A stretch of 7,523 bases of DNA, from positions 1 to 7,523 of the forward strand of contig CAZOIK010000282.1 of assembly GCA_964579765.1 (NCBI GenBank). The letters run 5' to 3'. How positions within the stretch are numbered: the stretch's first letter is position 1; each line of letters opens with the position of its first letter. Positions 1-7,443 of this stretch are shown one piece after another. The stretch comes from DATNBT01 sp964579765 (GTDB lineage: Bacteria; Acidobacteriota; Vicinamibacteria; Vicinamibacterales; CAVVIG01). Under the pieces are notes generated by a model that was not told where the DNA came from, did no database searches, and worked only from the letters and a program-made list of their open reading frames with translations. A program made the position numbers and the translations under genes.

Positions 1-1721
1 AGGGCGGCGGCGGTGGAGGCGGCGGCGGGGGCAGCCAGCTCTCGGAAGATCTCGCGGACCTGTTCGAGCTCGAGCTCGACAAGCTGGCGAATCAGTACGA
101 GATGCAGAAGCGCGCCGAGCAGCAGGGCAACGACCGTCAGGTCGACGAGCTCGCCGAGAAGCTGAAGGAGCTCGCGCGGCGGCAGCAGCAGGAGCTCGAG
201 CGCCAGCGCCGCGCGTCGGCCAGCCAGCAGCAGCAGTCGGGCGGCGGCGGCGGACAGAGTCAGCGTCAGCTCGCGGACGAGCTCGAGCAGGCGGCGCGCC
301 GCCTCGAGCAGTTGACGCGCGAGCAGCAGCGGCCCGATCTCGCCCAGGCGGCGCAACAGATGCGCGACGCGGCGGCGGCGATGCGGCAGGCCGCGGCGAA
401 CGGATCGAAGGACGGCGGCGCGCAGGCGGCCGCCGCGCTCGACAAGCTGCGGCAGGCCGAGGACAAGCTCAATCGCAATCAGGGCGATCGCGCGCAGCGC
501 GACATCCAGAACGCGCGGCAGCAGGCGCAGCAGCTCGCCGACGAGCAGAAGCAGATCGCGTCGGAAGTCGGCCAGATGGGCACCGGGCCCAACACGCAGG
601 CCAAGGCGCAGGCGCTCGCGCAGCGCAAGGACACGATGGACAAGAAGGTGGGCGACCTCCAGCGGGATCTCGAGGCGCTCGCCAACGACACACGCCGCGA
701 TCAGAAAGACGCGTCGCGCAAGCTCGACGAAGCCGCCGGATCGATTCGCGACAAGCGCGTGCGCGAGAAGATCCGCTACTCGCGCAGCCAGCTCGGCGGA
801 TCACCGAGCGACTACGCGAAGGCGATGGAAGACGACATCGCGTCGAACCTCGACTCCCTGCAGCGCAAGATCGGCGAGGCGCAGTCCGCGCTCGGACAGC
901 AGGACAAGAAGGACGCGCTCGGACGCGCCGCCGAGAAGGCAGGCGATCTCGTGCGCGGCCTGCAGTCGCTCGGTGAGCGCATGCGGCAGCAGGAGCAGGC
1001 GCGCAACGGCCAGGGACAGCAAGGCCAGCGCGGCCAGCAGGGGCAACAGGGTCAGCAGGGCCAGCAGAATCAGCAGGGCCAACAGGGTCAGCAGGGTCAG
1101 GGCCAGAACGGCCAGCAGCAGGGACAGCAGGCGCAGAACGGCCAGCAGGGACAGCAGGGCCAGAGTGGTCAGCAAGGCCAGCAAGGCCAACAGGGTCAGC
1201 AGGGTCAGCAAGGCCAGGGCGGTCAGGGCGGCCAGGGCCAGCAGGGGCAAGGTGGCCAGGGACAACAGGCCGGCCAGGGCGGCGGCAATCAGTTCGGCGG
1301 CAACCCGAACGGGCCGTTCGGCGGCGGCCCGCGCTTCGGGCGCGGCACCGACACGGCGACGTCCGGCTTCCAGCCGTTCGACGCGCGGCAGTTCGCGCGG
1401 CAGTTCCGCGAATGGCAGGGCGACGCGCAGCAGCTGCGCCGCGATCTCCAGAACGCCGGCGTCAACCCGAAAGATCTGGACGACGTGATCGCGCAGTTGC
1501 AGCAGCTCGGCAACGAGCAGGCCTACGGCAACCCGGAGGGCCTCGAGAAGCTGCAGCAGGCGGCGCTCGAGAAGCTGCAGACCTTCGAGTTCAACCTGCG
1601 GAAGAAGGCCGAGCCCAATCAGGACTCGCTCGCGCTGTCGGGATCGGACGAAGTGCCGGCCGGCTTCCGCGATCAGATCGCCGAGTACTACCGGCAGCTG
1701 GCGAAGAAGACGCAACGCTGA
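1..1721 (+). CDS. Gln/Gly-rich coiled-coil protein, DUF4175-like, C-terminal part (5' end outside window)
   Basis: The reading frame is open from the first full codon at base 3 to a TGA at 1719-1721, giving 572 residues with no start visible. The ATG at 102 is therefore an internal Met, not the start. The visible part opens with ten glycines, then a segment reading LADLFELELDKLANQYE. About 270 residues of Gln/Ala/Arg/Glu-rich, heptad-like helix follow, predicted to form coiled coils. Next is a GQQ-repeat tract (about 1008-1287), a Gly/Phe/Pro linker, and a C-terminal helical segment ending AGFRDQIAEYYRQLAKK. The LADLFELE... block, the Q-rich repeats and the EYYRQLAK-type tail are familiar from C-terminal halves of DUF4175 proteins. 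Those usually carry N-terminal membrane helices and in Acidobacteriota often sit near BatA/MoxR-type genes; both regions would lie upstream of this window. The function is unknown. A cell-envelope role is inference. No catalytic motif is visible. Confidence 0.7.
   Translation, partial: GGGGGGGGGGSQLSEDLADLFELELDKLANQYEMQKRAEQQGNDRQVDELAEKLKELARRQQQELERQRRASASQQQQSGGGGGQSQRQLADELEQAARRLEQLTREQQRPDLAQAAQQMRDAAAAMRQAAANGSKDGGAQAAAALDKLRQAEDKLNRNQGDRAQRDIQNARQQAQQLADEQKQIASEVGQMGTGPNTQAKAQALAQRKDTMDKKVGDLQRDLEALANDTRRDQKDASRKLDEAAGSIRDKRVREKIRYSRSQLGGSPSDYAKAMEDDIASNLDSLQRKIGEAQSALGQQDKKDALGRAAEKAGDLVRGLQSLGERMRQQEQARNGQGQQGQRGQQGQQGQQGQQNQQGQQGQQGQGQNGQQQGQQAQNGQQGQQGQSGQQGQQGQQGQQGQQGQGGQGGQGQQGQGGQGQQAGQGGGNQFGGNPNGPFGGGPRFGRGTDTATSGFQPFDARQFARQFREWQGDAQQLRRDLQNAGVNPKDLDDVIAQLQQLGNEQAYGNPEGLEKLQQAALEKLQTFEFNLRKKAEPNQDSLALSGSDEVPAGFRDQIAEYYRQLAKKTQR
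1008..1287 (+). repeat. In-frame GQQ/GQ codon repeat tract inside the DUF4175-like gene
   Basis: About 280 bases encode an almost uninterrupted run of Gly and Gln with rare Asn, Ser, Ala or Arg. The core unit is 9 bases (Gly-Gln-Gln, such as ggccagcag), with 6-base Gly-Gln variants. Third-base changes (caa/cag, ggc/ggt/gga/ggg) are scattered through the tract, so it is an old, diverged array kept in frame rather than a fresh perfect microsatellite. The tract separates the long coiled-coil part from the C-terminal helices and probably forms a disordered linker. Such tracts can change length by slippage in 9-base steps without breaking the frame. Confidence 0.85.
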
Positions 1722-1728
1722 GCTCCGC

Positions 1729-1748
1729 GCACGCGGCCCGGCGCGTGC
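1729..1748 (+). terminator. Weak GC-rich hairpin after the DUF4175-like gene
   Basis: A perfect 7-bp inverted repeat, GCACGCG at 1729-1735 and CGCGTGC at 1742-1748, with a 6-base loop, lies 7 bases after the stop at 1721. No T-run follows, so it is not a standard intrinsic terminator. In DNA this rich in G and C a short hairpin can arise by chance. Confidence 0.25.
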
Positions 1749-1811
1749 CTGCCAGCTGGTCCCGCCTCGCGCGCGACCTCGAGCGTTCCAAGAAAGCGCT
1801 GACGCTCGTCC

Positions 1812-2345
1812 GCAGCCGCGTCGCACGTCGATGACGCGACGATGCCCGGCATCCCGCGGATGGGGACGGCCAAGCATCCCGTCTACATCGCGCCCGACGG
1901 GCGCAGGATCTCGTCGCCCGCCCGTGCTCGGACGCATCCGATCGCTCGCGATCCCGCCGGCGTGGCGAGCGGCAGACGATCGGGTCGGCCGACGTGAACG
2001 CGTATCTCAAGGCGATCACCGGCCAGCCGTTCACGTCGAAGGACTTCCGCACGTGGGCGGGAACGGTGCTGGCGGCGTGCGAGCTCGCCGGCGCGCCGGA
2101 CCGCGGATCGGTGAATCGGCGCATCGCGGAGGCCGTGCGCGCCGTGTCGGCGCGCCTGGGTAACACCGCCGCGGTCTGCCGGAAAAGCTACATCCACCCC
2201 GCCGTCCTCGAGGCGTTCGCCGAACGGCGCGTCATTCGGGCCACGCGCCCGAAGGCGTCACGCGACGATTCGACCGCGCTCTCGCCCCAGGAACACGCCG
2301 TCGTCGCGCTGATCGAGGCGCATCTCCGCCGCCGCTGGCCGCGGA
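1812..2345 (+). pseudogene. Decayed DNA topoisomerase IB gene (N-terminal scrap, core deleted, C-terminus kept)
   Basis: Topoisomerase IB relaxes supercoils by nicking one strand through a 3'-phosphotyrosine link. Three collinear pieces of the bacterial/poxvirus-type enzyme are visible. Frame 3, about 1827-1916, reads VDDATMPGI ... YIAPDGRRIS, matching the N-terminal DD..PGI ... DG region. Frame 1, 1924-1965, reads VLGRIRSLAIPPAW, a hallmark of the family. Frame 2, 1979-2345, reads IGSADVNAYLK, KDFRTWAGT, LGNTAAVCRKSYIHP and LSPQEHAVVALI. The active-site Tyr codon is 2189-2191, and the core Arg of KDFRTW is 2048-2050. Intact enzymes have roughly 165-190 residues between PPAW and DVNAYL; here only a few codons remain. 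The residues equivalent to vaccinia Arg130 and Lys167 are therefore lost. The C-terminal frame has no proper stop and runs on into the cupin gene until 2632. With two frame changes, a core deletion and no plausible start, the gene cannot make an active enzyme. Family identity is firm. An assembly artefact is the main alternative to true decay. Confidence 0.85.
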
Positions 2346-2352
2346 ATGCCGC

Positions 2353-2358
2353 TACAAT
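2353..2358 (+). promoter_or_regulatory. Possible -10 box (TACAAT) for the cupin gene
   Basis: TACAAT differs by one base from the sigma-70 -10 consensus and stands out in this GC-rich context. It lies 20 bases before the cupin ATG, which would leave a very short leader carrying the ribosome binding site. No convincing -35 hexamer is seen at the usual spacing, where the bases are G/C-rich. The site falls in the tail of the topoisomerase remnant. Confidence 0.4.
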
Positions 2359-2368
2359 GTCGGCCACT

Positions 2369-2374
2369 GGAGGA
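2369..2374 (+). promoter_or_regulatory. Ribosome binding site GGAGGA deciding the cupin start
   Basis: GGAGGA is a near-perfect Shine-Dalgarno sequence 4 bases before the ATG at 2379. It favours that start over the in-frame ATG at 2346, because translation from 2379 begins directly with a signal peptide. An ATG at 2375 lies in another frame, immediately after the site. Confidence 0.7.
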
Positions 2375-2378
2375 ATGC

Positions 2379-2885
2379 ATGCGCGCAGTGCTGGCCGGTC
2401 TCACGCTCGTCCTCGCTTCGTCGGTCGCGTTCGCTCAGCAGCCGTCGGCCCCCGCGTCCCCCGCGGCGTCGCGGACGATGGTGTCGGCCGCCGATGTGGC
2501 GGCCATGATTGCGAAGGCCAAGGTCAATCGGAAGGAGAATCAGGCGCTGCTCGCGCAGTCGATGATGCAGCTCGCGCCGTACAACGTCAGCCTCGAGTAC
2601 CGCGCCGGCGTCGCCAACGCCGCGATGCATGAGACCGAGGCGGAGCTGTTCTACGTCATCGACGGATCGGCGACGCTCGTCACCGGCGGGAAGCTGAAGA
2701 ACGAGAACCGCACGAACGCGGCGAACCTCACCGGCAGCGCCATCGAAGGCGGCGTCTCGCGCCACGTCGCGAAGGGTGACTTCGTCATGGTGCCCGAAGG
2801 CACGCCGCACTGGTTCAGCGCCATCGACGGCACGGTCGTCCTGATGTCGCTGCACCTGCCGCGCGCGCCAAAATCCGTGCAGTAG
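2379..2885 (+). CDS. Secreted single-domain cupin protein
   Basis: The product has 168 residues. Residues 1-19 (MRAVLAGLTLVLASSVAFA) form a Sec signal peptide with likely cleavage before QQP, so the mature protein is probably periplasmic or secreted. A Pro/Ala-rich stretch and a short helix precede one cupin barrel at about 65-160. Cupin motif 1 is the region around MHETEAELFYVIDG, where His84 and Glu89 align with the second His and the Glu of the usual HxH...E pattern; the first His position is Ala82. Motif 2 is GDFVMVPEGTPHWF, with His144 as the third likely metal ligand. Cupins of this type may bind a metal and small ligands, or act as isomerases or dioxygenases; nothing here picks among these. 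The start at 2379 is set by the GGAGGA site and the signal peptide. The gene stands alone, 170 bases before the transporter operon. Confidence 0.85.
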   Translation: MRAVLAGLTLVLASSVAFAQQPSAPASPAASRTMVSAADVAAMIAKAKVNRKENQALLAQSMMQLAPYNVSLEYRAGVANAAMHETEAELFYVIDGSATLVTGGKLKNENRTNAANLTGSAIEGGVSRHVAKGDFVMVPEGTPHWFSAIDGTVVLMSLHLPRAPKSVQ

Positions 2886-2899
2886 GCTCGCAGACGCGC

Positions 2900-2923
2900 C
2901 TCCGTTCGACACGGCGGACGGAG
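2900..2923 (+). terminator. Possible hairpin terminator after the cupin gene
   Basis: CTCCGTTC (2900-2907) and GGACGGAG (2916-2923) can pair over 8 bp, with one G-T pair and an 8-base loop, starting 15 bases after the cupin stop. Only a short ATTT at 2937-2940 follows, so termination strength is doubtful. The rest of the 2886-3055 gap shows no gene and no clear promoter, apart from a 5-bp hairpin at 2990-3003. Confidence 0.3.
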
Positions 2924-3055
2924 AGCGCGTCACGGCATTTCGCCAAACCGCATCCTTCCCTGCCCGGCGCACCGTACGGCGCGCTTCGTGCTCCGCACGG
3001 AGCGTGCCGCAGCCATTCCATCGCCCGCGCCCGTCGACGTCTGCCAGGTGACGGC

Positions 3056-4192
3056 ATGCGCGGGATTCTTCAGCTCGCGTACAAGCTGGTCGTCAACGAC
3101 AAGGCCAAGTTCACGGCGCTGCTCGTCGGCATCACGTTCGCCGTGTTCCTCATGGTGCAGATGGTCTCGATGTTCGCCGGCATCCTGAGCCGCGCGTCGG
3201 CGACGGTCTTCAACGTCGGCGCGTCGATGTGGGTGATGGACCCGTCGGTGCAGACCGTGGCGAACACGATCGGGATGCCCGACTACGTGCTCGACGCGGT
3301 GCGCAGCATCGAAGGCGTGAAGTACGCGGTGCCGCTCTACACGGGCGGCGCGCTCGTCAAACTGGGCGACGGGGCGTTCCAGTCAGTGTCGATCCTCGGG
3401 CTGGACGACACGAGCCTCTTTGGCCGCCCGTTTCTCGTGCAGGGGCGCATCGAGGACATCTACGCAGAAAACGCGTTCATCGTCGTCAAGGATCCCGAGT
3501 TCTCGAAGCTCGGCAGTCCGCGCGTCGGCACCGAGTTCCAGATCAACGACCATCGCGGGATCATCGTCGGGATCGCCAGGGTGAACAGCGCCGGGCTGTT
3601 CGGCGTTCCCACGCTCTACACGACCTACAACCGGGCGCTGCAGTATCTGCCCAATCCGCGGTTCACGATTTCGTACGTGCTCGTCGAGCCGAAACGCGCC
3701 TCGGATGTGGCGCGCATCAAGGCGGAGGTGCAAACGCTCGGCTACCTCGCGTTGACGAAGGACGAGTTCGTCGGCCGGATTTCGGCGTTCTACAAGTTCC
3801 AGACCGGCATCGGCATCAACATCCTGATCATGACGGGGATGGCCTTCATCGTCGGCCTGTCCATTTCCGGGCAGACGTTCTACACGTTCGTGCTCGAGAA
3901 CCTCGAGAAATTCGGGGCGCTGAAGGCCATGGGCGCGAAGAGCCGGGAGTTGATCTCGATGATTCTCTTCCAGGCCAGTGTCATGGCCGCCATCGGGTAC
4001 GGCCTCGGAGTCGGCCTCTGCGCGCTCATGATCACGCTCGCGCGCGCCCGCCGGCCGGATTACGCGGCGATCATCACGTTCCAGAATCTCGCGCTCGCGT
4101 TCGTCATGGTCGTGATCATCGCCGGCACGTCCAGCTACTTCGGCGTGCGCAGAGTGCTCCGCATCGAACCCTTCGAGATCTTCAGGGGCTGA
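3056..4192 (+). CDS. ABC transporter permease, FtsX/MacB superfamily (DevC-like)
   Basis: This 378-residue inner-membrane protein has the classic half-size FtsX/MacB layout. The first membrane helix is at about 20-43, and a periplasmic MacB-type domain spans about 44-250. Three further helices lie at about 252-275, 300-326 and 340-363. The cytoplasmic segment LENLEKFGALKAMGAKSREL (about 280-299), between helices 2 and 3, is the conserved coupling region that meets the ATPase. The tail RIEPFEIFRG is typical of the family. Unlike MacB itself there is no fused ATPase domain; the ATPase is the next gene, 1 base downstream, as in DevC/DevA systems. It should act as a dimer that pushes substrate toward the fusion protein and outer-membrane channel rather than forming a conventional membrane-crossing path. 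The ATG at 3056 follows an AGGTGA ribosome binding site at 3046-3051. The substrate is not evident. Confidence 0.92.
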   Translation: MRGILQLAYKLVVNDKAKFTALLVGITFAVFLMVQMVSMFAGILSRASATVFNVGASMWVMDPSVQTVANTIGMPDYVLDAVRSIEGVKYAVPLYTGGALVKLGDGAFQSVSILGLDDTSLFGRPFLVQGRIEDIYAENAFIVVKDPEFSKLGSPRVGTEFQINDHRGIIVGIARVNSAGLFGVPTLYTTYNRALQYLPNPRFTISYVLVEPKRASDVARIKAEVQTLGYLALTKDEFVGRISAFYKFQTGIGINILIMTGMAFIVGLSISGQTFYTFVLENLEKFGALKAMGAKSRELISMILFQASVMAAIGYGLGVGLCALMITLARARRPDYAAIITFQNLALAFVMVVIIAGTSSYFGVRRVLRIEPFEIFRG

Positions 4193-4193
4193 C

Positions 4194-4888
<695 letters not shown>

Positions 4889-4892
<4 letters not shown>

Positions 4893-5968
4893 GAAAGATC
4901 GTCATGGCGTTGTCGATGCTGGGCATGCTGGCCGGCAGCGCCGCCGCCTATCTGTCGAGCCGCACCGAGCCGGCCCTGCCGCCCGCCTTCGATCCGGCGA
5001 CCAATCCGTATACGCGCGGCATCTACGCCAACGGCATTCTCGAAAGCGATCAACCTATTGGCGAGAACATCAACGTGTTTCCGGAGGTCGCCGGCACCGT
5101 CCGGCAGATTCTGGTGACGGAGGGCGACGAGGTGCGGCCGGGCCAGCCGCTGCTCCTGGTCGATGATTCCATACAGCGCGCCACCGTCGCGCAGCTGCAG
5201 GCGCAGGCGCAGGCCGCATTCGCGCTGCTTCAGGAGCTGCGGGCGCAGCCGCGCAGCGAAACACTCGACGTCGCCGAGGCGCAGGTCGTCGCCGCGCAGG
5301 CGGCGCTGACGACAGCCGCAGACACGCTGGCGAAACAGCGGGCGTCCTTCGGGCTCAACCCGAAGTCGGTCAGCCGGGACGCCCTCGACGGCGCGGTCAA
5401 CGCCGCCGCCTCCGCGAGCGCCGCGCTCGACGTGGCCCGCCGCCAGCGCGATCTCGTCCGCGCGGGTGCATGGACCTACGACATCCAGAACCAGGAGCGG
5501 CAGTACGTCGCGCTCGTCAAGTCGTCGATGGCGGCGAGCGCCCTGCTCGCGAAGTACACGCTGCGCGCCCCCGATCACGGGACCGTGCTGGCGGTCAACG
5601 CGTCGGTCGGCGGCTTCGTCTCGGCGCAGGGCGCGTACGAGACCTACACGCAGGGCATGACGCCTGCGATCGTGCTCGGCAGCCGGCCCGCACGGCTGCA
5701 GGTTCGCTGCTACGTGGACGAGATTCTGGTGCCCCGGCTTCCGGCGCCGTCACGCCTCAAGGCGCAGCTCTCGGTGCGCGGATCGAACGTCAAGATTCCG
5801 CTCGCCTACGTCAGGACGCAGCCCTTCGTCTCACCGAAGATCGAGCTGTCCGATCAACGGCTGGAGCGCGTCGATGTCAGGGTGCTGCCGGTCATCTTCC
5901 GGCTCGAGCCGCCGGCGGACGTGCGCCTCTATCCGGGACAGCTGGTCGACGTCTACATCGGCGAGTGA
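4889..5968 (+). CDS. HlyD/MacA-like periplasmic membrane fusion protein
   Basis: The product has 359 residues. Residues 1-22 form a hydrophobic N-terminal anchor or signal without a lipobox Cys, so the protein is probably held by an inner-membrane helix. The first half of the lipoyl (biotinyl-like) domain is at about 62-95 (FPEVAGTVRQILVTEGDEVRPGQPLLLVDD). A long Ala/Gln/Arg-rich alpha-helical hairpin covers about 96-220. The second lipoyl half is at about 223-248 (YTLRAPDHGTVLAVNASVGG). A beta-barrel and membrane-proximal part runs to the C-terminal LYPGQLVDVYI. This order is the hallmark of adaptor proteins that form a hexameric tunnel joining the permease to the outer-membrane channel. The frame is open further upstream, but the ATG at 4889 is chosen because it overlaps the ATPase stop by 4 bases and starts exactly at the membrane anchor. 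There is no strong ribosome binding site, so translation is probably coupled. Confidence 0.9.
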
Positions 5969-5969
5969 C

Positions 5970-7373
5970 ATGGCGATCAGATGGCGGCTTGCGGCGATGG
6001 CGGCGTGTGCCAGCGCCTGCACCGTCGGCCCGAAGTACACGCGGCCGCAGGCGCCGGTTCCGCCGGCCTACCACGAGCCCGCACCGGCCGGCGCCGACGG
6101 CTGGAAGCCCGCGCAGCCCGGCGGCGTCGGCACGCGCGGCAGCTGGTGGGAACGCTTCAACGACGCGCGGCTGAACGATCTCGAGACCCAGTTGAACCGC
6201 TCGAACCAGAGCGTGGCGGCGGCCGCCGCCAGCGTCGTCGCGGCCAACGCGATGGTGCGCGAGGCCCGGTCGCAGTTCTTCCCTGCGGTGACGATCAATC
6301 CGGCGATCAACTACGCGCGCGTAACGGCCGGATTCGGCGTCGTGCTGGGCAACGTCTATACGAGCTATCTTCTTCCGCTCGAAGCCTCATGGGAGCCGGA
6401 TCTCTGGGGACGCGTGAGACAGACGGTCGCGTCGAGCCGGTTCGCGGCGCAGGCCAGCGAAGACGAATTCGCGAGCGTGCGGCTCGCGGCCCAGGCCGAT
6501 CTCGCCGCCGACTACTACGCCCTGCACGCGCAGGACGAGCTCATACGTCTGTTGAACGCGGCGGTGGCGGCGTATCAGGATGCGCTCGAGTTGACGCGCG
6601 ATCGCTTCGCGGCCGGCCTGGACAACGATGAGGCCGTGGCGCAGGCGGACGCGCAGCTGAAGGCGACGCAAGCGCAGGCCACCAGCCTCGGCGTCCTGCG
6701 CGCGCAGTACGAACATGCGATCGCGACGCTGACGGGCCAGCCGGCCTCGACGTTCTCGCTGCCGCCCGGGCGCGTCGCCTTCACGCCGCCGCCGGTTCCG
6801 ATCGGCGTGCCCTCGGAGCTGCTCGAGCGCCGCCCCGACATCGCCGCCGCCGAACGCGCCGTCGCGTCGGCGAACGCGCAGATCGGCATCGCCCAGGCGG
6901 CGTACTTCCCGTCGCTGCTCCTGAGCGCCACTGGAGGATTTCAGGGGCTCTCGCTCGCGCAGTGGCTCACCTGGCCCAGTCGCGTCTGGGCCGTCGGCCC
7001 GGCGCTCGCGCAGACGATCTTCGACGGCGGACTGCGGAAGGCGACCGTGCAGCAGATGCGCGCCTCGTACGATCAGACCGTCGCGAACTACCGGCAGACG
7101 GTGCTGACCGCGTTTCAGCAGGTCGAGGACAACCTGGCCGCGGTGCGCGTGCTCGCGCGGACGATCGCGGAGCAGGATGCGGCCGTCGACGCCGCGGCGC
7201 GCAGCCTCGACGAAGCCACGGCGCGATACACGGGCGGTCTCGACCCCTACCTGAACGTGATCACGTCGCAGACGACGCTCTTGAACGCGCAGCAGGCAGC
7301 GGTGGACTTTCGCGTGCAGCAGATGCTCGCGACCGTGCAGTTGATCAAGGCGCTCGGCGGCGACTGGAGATGA
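5970..7373 (+). CDS. NodT-family outer-membrane efflux lipoprotein (TolC-like channel)
   Basis: The product has 467 residues, normal for the family. Residues 1-17 form a lipoprotein signal with lipobox ASAC; Cys17 would be lipidated, and the following TVGPKYTRP is the standard NodT N-terminus. Two OEP repeats follow. Repeat 1 includes GSWWERFNDARLNDLE (about 57-72), SWEPDLWGRVR (140-150) and a long helical pair ending near 255. Repeat 2 includes GVPSELLERRPDIAAAER (279-296), QIGIAQAAYFPSLLLSATGGF, the FDGGLRKA motif (351-358) and ARYTGGLDPYLNVITSQTTLLNAQ near the end. The protein should form a trimeric outer-membrane barrel with a periplasmic helical tunnel that docks on the fusion protein. 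The open frame extends upstream, but the ATG at 5970, 1 base after the previous stop, is the only start that places the lipobox properly. Confidence 0.94.
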   Translation: MAIRWRLAAMAACASACTVGPKYTRPQAPVPPAYHEPAPAGADGWKPAQPGGVGTRGSWWERFNDARLNDLETQLNRSNQSVAAAAASVVAANAMVREARSQFFPAVTINPAINYARVTAGFGVVLGNVYTSYLLPLEASWEPDLWGRVRQTVASSRFAAQASEDEFASVRLAAQADLAADYYALHAQDELIRLLNAAVAAYQDALELTRDRFAAGLDNDEAVAQADAQLKATQAQATSLGVLRAQYEHAIATLTGQPASTFSLPPGRVAFTPPPVPIGVPSELLERRPDIAAAERAVASANAQIGIAQAAYFPSLLLSATGGFQGLSLAQWLTWPSRVWAVGPALAQTIFDGGLRKATVQQMRASYDQTVANYRQTVLTAFQQVEDNLAAVRVLARTIAEQDAAVDAAARSLDEATARYTGGLDPYLNVITSQTTLLNAQQAAVDFRVQQMLATVQLIKALGGDWR

Positions 7374-7392
7374 TCGGTGAGAAAAAGAGAAA

Positions 7393-7422
7393 CCGGCATG
7401 GCCCGTGGCGAGGCCATGCCGG
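7393..7422 (-). terminator. Strong intrinsic terminator at the convergent gene end
   Basis: CCGGCATGGCC (7393-7403) and GGCCATGCCGG (7412-7422) form a perfect 11-bp stem with an 8-base loop. On the minus strand the stem is followed by TTTCTCTTTTTC (complement of 7381-7392), a T-rich tract typical of Rho-independent termination. It therefore best serves the minus-strand gene ending at 7444. On the plus strand, 20 bases after the transporter operon, the hairpin has no T-run but may still slow transcription or protect the 3' end of the operon mRNA. Confidence 0.8.
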
Positions 7423-7443
7423 CTGGTCGAACCCGTCCGCTGC

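Noticed and set aside
1008..1287. Repeats as a CRISPR array or regulatory tandem array
   Set aside because: The unit is 9 or 6 bases, has no spacers and keeps codon phase, so it is a coding repeat.
973..1488. Plus-strand frame with Arg/Ser/Ala repeats
   Set aside because: It is an out-of-frame reading of the same repeat tract inside the DUF4175-like gene, with low-complexity product only.
801..1937. Long minus-strand open frame rich in Leu/Ala opposite the GQQ repeats
   Set aside because: It is the antisense reading of the Gln/Gly codon repeats; CAG/GGC read backwards gives Leu/Ala runs. The plus-strand frame has clear family features and this one has none.
1994..2632. A full-length functional gene of 212 codons
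   Set aside because: Only the first 117 or so codons match topoisomerase IB, and only its C-terminal part. The rest is an off-frame reading of the cupin gene.
2352..2972. Minus-strand 206-codon frame opposite the cupin gene
   Set aside because: Arg-rich composition, no domain signal, and fully overlapped by a gene with signal peptide, ribosome binding site and cupin motifs.
5874..5969. Earlier ATG for the outer-membrane channel gene
   Set aside because: It would add 32 residues before the lipoprotein signal and overlap the fusion protein gene by 95 bases. The ATG at 5970 puts the lipobox at residue 17.
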